In this document: in pieces, positions 45,735-55,800 of the stretch
Numbering within the stretch: the stretch's first letter is position 1
How the letters are laid out: each line of letters opens with the position of its first letter
Source of the DNA: Triangularia verruculosa
Lineage: Eukaryota > Ascomycota > Sordariomycetes > Sordariales > Podosporaceae
Reading direction: 5' to 3'
Length of the DNA: 64,000 bases
Assembly: GCA_033296885.1 (NCBI GenBank)
Contig: MU863875.1
Span: forward strand, 682,001-746,000
Position numbers and translations under genes: made by a program
Notes under the pieces: generated by a model
Seen by the model: only the letters and a program-made list of their open reading frames with translations
Databases searched by the model: none
What the model was told of the DNA's origin: nothing

Positions 45735-46630
45735 GGTTGTGTACGGTTGGAAGCACATGAAAAGTAGTGGAATGGCCCTGCTGGAAACATGTAGAGCTGG
45801 GCATTGGGTTGTGAAATATAATTTGTTGCTTGTCGGGTGTCACACCGATGCCCGAGGCTGCCTGGGACAAGAAGCATACCTTAGGTATCGGTGGTGATCA
45901 ACTGGATTTCCGGCTTTCTGCGCCCTGCGGTTTAGAGTTTGGCCTCTGCCGAATGACGGCTCCTCAAACACAGCAGCTACGAACTACCAAGCTGCAAGGC
46001 GCCATGCCAGGCAGGAAGGCGTTCTCGCCAATCGCAGCCCACAACACAAGCTCCCGCAACCGTTGCCTTCCCATACCGGTTACCAACACAGAAGTGGTGA
46101 AGCACTGCTTCTTCAAGAATGCGAAACAAGAGAAAACTAGGAGTATTGATACTTGAATGGAAAGCCTGAGGTATGGTAGATATGTATTAGGGGATAGTCT
46201 ACGAGTTCGGTAGTCGTGAGCCTTGACAGAGAGACAACACTCCGTAGGCCTTTTGGATGGCATGAGAGGCTCCCTTTCGAAGTCCCTGTATTCTTGTAGA
46301 AATCTCTCCTTTTTGACCCACGACTTGTTGATGATGAAGTGTGCAAAGATGCTGGGTTGTCTCGGAAAGAAGTGATGTTGATAGTGGGGTCGCCACTGGT
46401 GGGGGTTCACGACTGTCCTGATCTATCGCAAGCCTAACAGATATTAGCACAAAGTCTGCAGAACTCTGTTAGTACAAGATGCTCGTAGTCCCCCGTGAAA
46501 CCACAACGAAATGCCCCTCACCTAACCCACCTCATGATTGACATCTGAAGGGCCGTTACTTCAACCAAAATCTCACAACCGACCTAGCCTTTACTTTTTA
46601 TGTAATTACCAGACACCTAATAATCCCATA
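45735..46630. other. intergenic between divergent F-box gene and YggS gene
   Basis: The short frame 45964-46410 (-) is Cys/Arg/Leu-rich and has no splice or domain support. I leave it out. Confidence 0.55.
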
Positions 46631-47493
46631 ATGAGTGAAACCACCGAAATGAAAGTAGACCCAGCCAGAGCAAGCGCCCTCATCTCCCAATTACAGGGCG
46701 TAAAGGACAAAATCGCCGCCGTTGCCAAGGGGCGTCCTGTGAGTCGTCTTTCGTCCCACCTTCTCAACTCTCATATCTAACAACCCCCCTTGATCAGGTA
46801 CGGCTAGTAGCAGTCTCCAAACTTAAGCCCGCCAACGACATTCTCGCCCTTCATGAAGCACCCCAGGCAAATCACCTCCATTTTGGGGAGAATTACTCCC
46901 AGGAACTGAGCCAAAAGGCTGAGCTGCTGCCAAAGACGATTCAGTGGCATTTTATCGGAGGCTTGCAGTCGAAGCACACAAAGACTCTCGCCAAAATCCC
47001 CAACCTCTTTTGCGTCTCGAGTATCGACACGGTCAAAAAGGCCGAGCTTCTGGATAAGTACCGAGGCGACCAAATAAAAGCTGCCGCCAACCCCGAGGAG
47101 TACGCCAAAGTTAAAGTCCACGTGCAAGTCAACACCTCTGGGGAGGAGTCCAAGTCTGGTTGCGCCCCAGGGCAGGAGACTGTTGAGCTGTGCAAGAAGA
47201 TCGAGAATGAATGTCCTAATCTGGAGTTACTGGGTCTGATGACGATTGGGGCTATTGCACGGAGCAGAGAAACTACACCAGAGAATGAAAACGAAGATTT
47301 TGTTACGTTGAGGGAGCAGAGGGATCTGGTGAAGAAGGAGCTGGGACTGGGGGAGGAAAGGAAGTTGGAGCTGAGCATGGGGATGAGCGAGGACTTTGAG
47401 GGGGCCATTGTCATGGGGAGTGACGAGGTGAGAATTGGGAGCACAATTTTTGGGGAGAGGGGGCCGAAGAGTGAGGCTGTTGTTGTTGCCTAA
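46631..47493 (+). CDS. YggS/PROSC-type pyridoxal-phosphate homeostasis protein, 2 exons
   Basis: Cytosolic PLP-binding TIM-barrel protein (alanine-racemase N-terminal-like, yeast YBL036C family) that buffers pyridoxal phosphate; it has no known enzyme activity. Exons 46631-46738 and 46798-47493 give 267 residues, normal for the family. The PLP lysine is in VAVSKLKP (about residue 44). Conserved blocks are HFGENYSQEL, IQWHFIGGLQSKHTKTL, FCVSSIDTVKKA, VHVQVNTSGEESKSGCAPG (the glycine/serine loop), LELLGLMTIGAI and LSMGMSEDFEGAIVMGSDEVRIGSTIFGER. The last block holds the phosphate-binding end and matches the family strongly. The donor is GTGAGT. Confidence 0.95.
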
Positions 47494-48344
47494 GGGTGGT
47501 GGATATGTCGATAGGGAGTTGGTAGTACATCATCGGGCGAAGAGGTTCACATGCTAGGGAAGACAGGTTGGATGGGATGATTCCTCTGGATCGGGAGGTA
47601 CGGAACCGCTTGCTGGTGACGGAAAGAGCAGGATGTCGGTCATGTTGCGGGAACTGGAAGCTTTCCCGATGGGATATGCATGACATGAAGCAACACGAGA
47701 ACGTGGGAGGCATACGAGCTGCAGAAGATCCAGAGGCTTGACATGGTAGATATGCATCGCTCCGGAGAAGGAGATCTATGTGCATGATGGTGATGATGGA
47801 GTTAGGTACCAATAACCCAAACAGGCACGCTCTGACCTTCGCCACCAGAATACCTACCCAGTTAGTAGCTTGTCCCTGCATCTCGTGGCATCATAATCGA
47901 ACAGATGCCGCGGGGCGAAGTCATGTTGGAGATGACTTTCACCGGGTAAAATAAATTTGATGAACCCTGAAAGCATATCTTGGCATCCTGGTACCAGACT
48001 TTGCGGTAGCAGTGGTAGCATTTTAGACGAGAAAGTAGCCTCGTTGGACCAAACAGTGTTTTCTTCAGTTGCTTTTGGACTGTAGCTTGCGTCTTTGGTG
48101 GTAGTCCATGCCTCTTAGGTTGTAGTTCCCAAGATGACCGATGAGCGGCTCTTACGACGTTGAAGATGCTATTTTTGTCCTTTCGTTAATCGCTTCTATG
48201 ATACTATCATGCCTCTCCATGACCAAGGAGATGTATAAAGTAGACGGCTTTTCGTTCTGGATTGATTAGTTCTGAATCTCAGCAGCAGTCTTCGGTTCTC
48301 ACTCAGCCTTGCACAGTTCAACCCCTTCAAGAAACTCAGACAAC
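47494..48344. other. intergenic: promoter of the secreted protein gene
   Basis: Overlapping minus-strand frames (47411-47881) lie over the YggS 3' end. I accept none as a gene. Confidence 0.6.
48234..48239 (+). promoter_or_regulatory. TATA box of the secreted protein gene
   Basis: TATAAA about 110 nt upstream of the ATG at 48345, in the expected range for a filamentous ascomycete core promoter. Confidence 0.55.
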
Positions 48345-48919
48345 ATGAAGTTCACCACCGGTCTCGCTCTCTTGAGCGCTGTTGCCACCTCCACGGCTCA
48401 GATTCTCGTCCCTACAGGACCTGTCAAGGGCCCAAACACTCTTGTCTTCAAGCAGAACAACGGAGTTCCCAACAACGAGTGCCTGACCTTCACCAACAGC
48501 GTATGTCCTTCCATGAAACCACCTTACTTGAAGAACTTCATACTGACAAACATCTCCCACAGGGCGAGATCGTCAACGCTGCCTGCGCCCTGACCCACGC
48601 CGACAGACAACTCACCCCCGGCAAGATCTTGGGAACCGACGTCCTCATCGTTCAGCGGGCCTTTGCTGCCCCTCTCCGCGGTGATCTTGTCGGCAAGACC
48701 GCCTGTGTCGCCTTTAATGAGACCACCTTCCGTGCTGAGGACTGCGCGAGAAACGACCTGCTGTTTGTCAGATTTGATGTCGGCAATGGTCGGATCTTGG
48801 CAAATGGGGCGCCAGTTTGCATTGGCGGGTATGATAGCAAGGCTTTCATCAAGCTCGACATTGGCTTGCAGAAATGCTCGCAGTTTACCATCACTGCTGT
48901 TGCGCCGACGAGGCCATAG
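48345..48919 (+). CDS. small secreted six-cysteine protein, 2 exons
   Basis: Predicted extracellular protein, possibly an effector or cell-wall protein; I recognise no family. Exons 48345-48500 and 48563-48919 (donor GTATGT) give 170 residues. The first about 18 residues (MKFTTGLALLSAVATSTA) form a classical signal peptide with a plausible AxA-like cleavage. The mature chain has six cysteines (in NNEC, NAAC, KTAC, AEDC, APVC, LQKC), enough for three disulfides. There is one NxT site (NETT). The beta-rich pattern (LIVQRAF, LLFVRFDVGNGRIL) suggests a small globular fold. A TATAAA box lies 110 nt upstream, fitting a strongly expressed gene. Signal peptide, cysteine count and length are the whole basis for the call. 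Confidence 0.85.
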
Positions 48920-49840
48920 GGGGCTGGAGTAGATGGGAGATGCTGTAATCAGTTTAATTTTGGTGACGAGGTAGATTCAATTGTTGATTGTATCTTGAAT
49001 GACATCAAAATCAACCAACAAAGTTGGCAGCAATGATGGAAGTCGCACGGGCACACACCGTATTTTTGACCCCACTCTTAATCACACGCATAATGTAGAT
49101 AGCTGCAGCAGTTAGGACGAACTGATGCCAGGTACGGATACTCGAGATCGAACTAAAAAGATGGAGTCTCTTCTCGCCCCCGGAAATTCACTCAAGACAG
49201 TCGCTGCACCATGATGGCACATCATAGACTGCGAGAAACAAAACAACAGGGTTCAAGCTTTGGTCACAGCTGTGGGCGGTTATCGATAACGGTGGTCAGT
49301 GCTTGCTCTGCAGCTTTGGATTCTGGGAAAGCGGGAGGAGCAGGGATCGGCCCCGGTCGCGGCTAACACGTTGCTCGGGGAACCCACGCAAATCAACAAC
49401 AGGAAAGGGCGATTGGTCGCAATTGGTGGGCACAGCGCCAGCTCAGGCGCCCATGTTGCTCCATGTTGACGGGCCCCTCCACTGCCCGCCTCTTGGACTG
49501 CACAATTGGCAGGCCTTATCAAGACCTTGTTATACCCACTCTCTGCCGTTTGCTCTGCTTCACCACCTTTTTCGATACCCATTTTTTGTTGTGCTGCTGC
49601 TGCGATTGCTGCTGCTTGTTTTTGGAGCCGGAGTCTGGGACTCGAGTCCTTTTCTGATCACAAGACGGAGCACCACTGAGTTATTGCGAAGCGCTGCTGT
49701 TGCTGTTTTTGAATGCCATCGTCGCTTTGGGGACATCGCATTCCAACCATCCCACCTGCGAAGCTGTCACCACAGCATTCCAGCAGTCGGCGGCTTGTAC
49801 GATACCCACGATACCCACACATAAAAACACAAGCCACATA
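48920..49840. other. intergenic: promoter/leader of the giant protein gene
   Basis: A mixed-composition 0.9 kb. The open frame 49303-49824 (+) has no features and I read it as leader. Confidence 0.55.
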
Positions 49841-52800
49841 ATGGCGCCCGTCGAGAGGGATACCCCGCGCGACTTAAGACACCAACATTCCGCCTCTCTT
49901 TCGGATCACGGCCGAGCCTTGGTTCCCATGTATGTTACCTACTGGCCTTGCCTTGCCTTACCTCGCATCGCTCGGTCTCCTTGCCTTACATTCACTCATG
50001 GCAAACCACCATGACCATGCTATGATATCTCCTCCAACATTGCCATGTCACATCTTTGGCAATCGCTAATGAGAAATAGGTGGGACAGTTCAGACCCCGA
50101 GAGGGCTCCTCCCCCACTTCCCCTGAACCCTCAGTCTCCCATTGTGTCGAGGACAGGAACTAGTAGTGCCATCCAGTCCGCCCACGCTGCCCTGGCTGAG
50201 AAGGCCCGGGAGAATGCCGCACTGGTACCCCACGTACCCAAGCACCAGCGCCTCGAAGTCTCTCCAGAACGTCCACTGCCCATCCCAGGCATGGCGCCCG
50301 CACCTCTAATCGGCAACAGCCACCGCCGAATGAACTCTCTCCAGCCCACCTCGGTCAAGGATATGAGCATGATGATCGAGGCCGGCAGCTCCCCAGCGAG
50401 AGATCTTCCAGTCCCGAGGTCCCCCGAGAAAAACACCCGGCCTGTCACCCCATCGAGAAACCCGAGAAACTCCTGGATAGAGCCCAAGGAGAAGGAGGAT
50501 TATTTTGGTAACAGCGGCGATGACAGGTCCAACACGGTTATTAGTCCCAAGCCGGGTCCTAGTTTGACACCTATCATTCGTCCGACTGCCCGCAGGGCTA
50601 CTCATCAGAGCATCTTGGGAGAGAATACTCCTCCACCGTCAGCCACAATGCTTGCGTTGCAAAACATGAGCATCCAGTCTAACATTCATCTTCCTAGTAC
50701 CAACACCAACCTCTACAGCTCCCCAATTGGTCCCCAGGTCCCCCCTCCCAGCGTGGAACCCGAGAAACCGCAACCCCCGCCGCCGCAGCCGCACTCACAA
50801 CCTCTGGCAGATATTACCAACAACTCGCAGGCCCTCGTCCAGGTAGCCAAGGTACCGGAGTCGTTGGATCTCCTCTCCCACCAGATTCTCACCCTCACAG
50901 ACATTGCGACCACGCTCCAGAAGGAGATGTCTCTCCTCAGCCGCCGTTCCCGTGACAATGCCACCGATCTTCTCAGCCTCAAGGAAGCGACCAATGCCCG
51001 CGACGAGGACATTCGCAAGAGCCTCCGTGATCTCATCACAGAGAGCAAAGCGAGAGCGGCCCACCGGGAGCTCTATGGTGGCCCTTTATTACTCGAGGGT
51101 CGGCACCATACCACCTCTCCCACTCAACTCAGTAAAACCGCCCGGCCATTTTCTCTTCCCCGCATTCCGTCTCCTAACAGCTTTGCAGCTTCCTATGATC
51201 GCGAGTCCATGATTAGCACCCCATCCCTGGTTGGATCCGAAGCCGGAACAAACTCGACAACCGTCACCCTGGTCGAAAAGATCATACGGGATATGGCTAC
51301 CAAGGAAGGCCAAGAAAGTTTGATGCATAGACTTTCCGATCTGGCCAACAAGCTATCCGGTATGGCCACGGCCGACAAGATCGAAGAGCTCGTCCGGTTC
51401 ATCAAGGAAAATCAACAACGGGCTGTTATCCCTGTCGCTGGCGGAGCAGGTGGTGGAGGTGGCGGTAACAAGAACCGCAACTGGGATGTTGGGGAAGACG
51501 ATGACGACGATGACAGTCGTAGTCACTCGAGCCGACTTCTGCAGGGCGGCTCAGAGGGAGTCAACGAGGAGGTCTACAGGGCCATCAAGACGGTCAAGGA
51601 TAGTTTGGCTAATGCTGGCGGACTTACCGCGGAGGTTAAGGCGCTGGTTGTCAAGCTCAGGGGCGAGGTGCTGCACATGGGACGGGATCTCGGACAAAAG
51701 TTTGAAGAATTGCTTGCTGATGGTGTGCCCGGCAGTGGAAGCGGCGGAGATGGCAACAAGGCTGAGATGCAACGCATTATCGAGCAGGGCCTTGCGCAAA
51801 TGTCGGAGCAGATGAACAAGATTCTCAGAGAGTATCGCTACACTGGTGGCAGTGGAGGTGATGTTTCATCAGAGGCTCATGCGCTGACTGGTCCACGCGA
51901 GGCTCATCAGTTCGACTCGCAGGAGCTGTACAACGCCATGCGTGCCGCGCTCAAGGATACGCACCCTAGGACTCCTGACTTGAGGAGGGAGGACGTCATG
52001 CAGGCCGTTAAGGATGCTTGGGAGAAGTACAAACCCGAGATCGAGATTCAGCAAATAGGCCTGGAGAGGGATGAGGTGCTGGCGTGCTTGGAGCAGGGCT
52101 TGGCAGATTTCAAGCGGCCGATGGGCGCCACCAGAGAGGAGGTTTTTGCGGCTGTGGCCGATGGGCTTCGGAACTACCAGCCGCCCAAGGTCGAGGTGTT
52201 GCGGAAACAGGACGTTCTCGAGGTAGTTACGGAGTGCCTTTCGGAATGGGAGTTTCCAGCGCCACCTAAGACTGGGGATGAGGTGACGCGGGAGGATATG
52301 CTCGATGCTGTTAGGGAAGGGCTTCTCAGCATGCCCCCGCCGCCGGAACCAAAAGGAGTGACGAGGGACGATGTCATCGACGCCGTGGCTGATGCCTTGG
52401 ATGCGTTCGATTTCTCCAAGACGGTCAGTGAGGCTTTGGTTACGCAGCCTGTTACAAAGGGCGATGTGGCCGAAGCGGTGTCTAGCGCTCTGAAGGGGTT
52501 GGATTTGTCTGATGACATGTTGGATGCTGTGCAGGAGGGGCTGAGAGGACAAGAGGAGAAAGTTCAGGCGGCTGTGGAACAGGGCCTCAAAGCTTTTGAT
52601 CTCGAGGCTCTAGCCGCCATGATTCCACGACCAGATTTGTCACGGGTCGATGTGGCGGATGCGGTCAAGGAAGGGTTGGAATTCCTCGACCTGAGCAGAG
52701 ACGATGTCGCTGATGCCGTCAAGGATGGCTTGGAGAAGATGGACTTGACGAACACGCTTTCCAAGTCTCTTGCCGAGGCCGTCAAGAAGGTGTTGGAGGA

Positions 52801-55800
52801 CCATAACTTTGGCCCCTCGCCTCATGCGGCCAACAACGAGAGGGCTCTTGTGCCTAGGAGCGCTAGCATGGGAACTTATCCTATGCCGATGTCAACACCA
52901 CCATCTTCTGCCGGTTCAGAGATGCCCGCTACTGGTCCATCAGCTTCCAAGGCCGATATTCAGGAGGCTGTCAAGAACGCTCTTGATTCACTCGACTTCA
53001 GCCTCGAGATCGCCGATGCTGTCAAGACGACTCTCGAGAGCTTTGACTTTGCTGCCGCAGCTGGCTCCAATTCTGCGGCCAAATCTGATCTTTCCAAGGG
53101 CGATGTGGTTGATGCTGTCAAGGAGGGTATCCAGGCGCTGGATCTTTCCACCGAAATTGCGGCCGATGTTATCGACCTTGTCAAGAAGGAGCTCGAGCAA
53201 ACAGACTCACCCAAGAGCCAAGACCCCGAGGCCATTGTAGCTGCTGTCAAGCGTGGCTTGCAGGAGGTTGATTTGACAACCGAGATTGCTGCCGACTTGA
53301 TCGAGGCAGTTCGTAAGGAGTTCCAGACTCTGTCATCTTCGTCTGCTGTCGTCGCTGCCAACGCCACCACTCCCGCTGTCAACAACGAGGAGGTCATCGC
53401 CAAGCTGCAGGATATCAAGGAGTCAATGCTTGCTGAGCTCAAGTCTGTTTCCGAGGAAGCCAAGAAGAGTACCGCCGATAGCGATGGTCTCGAGAAGCTC
53501 AGAGCAGAGATAGAGTCTTATGTCGACCGTGTCAAGGGCGAGTCGTCCGCTTCTGAGGACAAGGAGGAGTTCATGCAGGACCTGCTCAAGACCCTCGATG
53601 GCTTCCGCGATGATGTTGGCGAGTTGGTGCTCAAGTCGACTGATAGCTCCAAGGCTATGCTCAAGGAGGAGCTCGAATCTCTTCGCGAGGTGGTCAACTC
53701 CAGCATGGTGCCCGTCACTCCTCAGGGTGGCATGTACGCCCAAGAGATCCTTTCTGCTATTCAGGAGGGGCTCTCGAGCCTCCGGGCAGAGGTTGCCTCT
53801 CGGCCAATTGCCGGTCTGAACGAGATTCTCGACGCGCTTCAAGAGGGCTTGGGCGATATCCGAGTCAGCATCAACAACCTTCGCGACAAGCCTGCCGACT
53901 TGACGGCCAATGATGAGATTCTCGAAGCTCTAAAGACTGGCCTCGATAGCGTTAGAGCTGATATCGATGACATGAGGAAGAGCACCAGCAACGAGCTGGC
54001 TTTGGTCAAGAAGGCCAAGGACAACGATGAAGACGACATCAAGGCCAGAGCTATTGTTCCGGTTGAGAACACCGTCGAGAAGGATGATATCAAGAACCTT
54101 GAGGTATTGCTTACCCAGCTAGGCAAGAAGGTTGAAGTAATGCAAGCTACTCCTGTTCCTGCTGCTGATTCCATGTCCAAGGAGGACGCGCGCCGAATGG
54201 AGGATACGATTCGCCAGGTGCAGGAGTCGGTGGCTACGATGTCAAACCAAGTGCCGCTTGCGTCAATGGAGGATGCGCTCAAGAAGATTCAGGCGACGGT
54301 CAATGAGATGTCGACCCGTGATCCGCCTTTCCGCAAGCCGAGGGAGCCTAGAGTGCCCAGTGAGAATGATGAGCCCGCCCTTAGGGAGGACGTTGAGGCC
54401 ATCGAGACGATTCTTCGCAACACCAAGGCTCGTCTGGACGATCTCATTGACGGCGAGCAAGGCATTCGCAAGGATCACATTGATGCCTTGGAGGCGCTTA
54501 TTCTCGAGACGAGAGAATCGCTTGCTGGTTTGGTCAGTCATGTTGACACCCTGTCCAAGAAAGATAACATCGATGCGTTGGAGACGCTCATCCTCGAGAC
54601 TAGAGAGAGCGTGGGTGGCGTGGCTAGCCAGCTGGAGATTGTCTCTCAGAAGGAAGATGTTCTCAAGGTTGAGTCGCTTGTCAATCAGGTTGTCGCCGCT
54701 TTTGATGAGATGAAGGAGCGACATGAAAAGGCTCTCGATGACCCTGAGAGAATCACCAAGACGGACGTTGATGCTGTGGAGGCGGTTTGTTTGGATACCA
54801 AGGTTCTGATTGAGAGTATCATGAAGGCTGATTTGGCTTCGCTACCGACAAAGGAGAATGTGGAGGCGCTTGAGTTGCAGCTGGGTGAGCTTAAGGAATG
54901 CATGGACTTCCATGCTTTGGATGCCCAGAAGGCGGCCGAGGATAGACAGGCGGAGATTGTAGGAGTTGGGGAACGGGTTGGAGAGGTCAAGGCCATTTTG
55001 GAGGATTTCCATGGGGTGTTGAGGGGCAAACTGGAGGAGGGTGCGAAGGGCGTGGACTCGATTCATCTGCTTCTGGATGGCTTCAGCACTACTATCCGGG
55101 AGGCTATTTCCAAGAACGACACTGTCGGCGATGACCTAAAGGTTATGCTCGATGCTCTCAAGACCGACGTCGAGGAGTCCAAGACTACCTTTGCGGGCGC
55201 CAACCTAGAGACCAGCGAGAAGGTCCAGGCTGCTAGCGATGCCGTCATTGCAAAGTTGGACGAGCGCGTTGCTGATCTGATGAGCAAGTATGACGAGTTC
55301 CAGCTCCTTCATGAGGAGCGGGCGGCCAAGGGCGAGGAGAGAGATGCTAACATGGAGGCGGCTGTTGTGGGCAACAAAGCCATTGCTGAGGAGCTCAAGC
55401 AGTTGGTTGATACCCTCGGTTCTGCCGTTACCGACTCGATGGAGAGAATGGAAGAGGCTTCCAAGACAGTGTTTGAGCGCGTCGAGGCGCTTGTTACCAA
55501 GTCGGACGAGAGCCAGCTTGAGGCCAAAACTGAGCACTCGCTTACTCGTGAGACGGTTCAGGAGGCCATCACCAAGGTCGGCAGTGTCAATGACCAGGTT
55601 GCTGAGTACCAGCCCAAGATTCTTCAAACGCTCGAGGACTTTGTGGCGGTTGTTGGTCAACATTACGAGCAGCTCCACACCAAGACTCAGGCTATCCAGG
55701 AGCGTGTTGAGATTCCTGTCGAGAAGTATGATGACACTGCTGTCAATGAGAAGCTCGATATTCTTGTTGGGCATACTGAAGTCGCTGACAAGGCCTTTGA

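Noticed and set aside
45964..46410. 148-residue minus-strand frame
   Set aside because: Composition looks non-coding, it overlaps other frames, and no homology is recognisable.
51917..53326. Giant-gene repeats as a DNA minisatellite or CRISPR-like array
   Set aside because: Spacing is irregular and DNA similarity is low, while the protein pattern is kept. It is a coding repeat.
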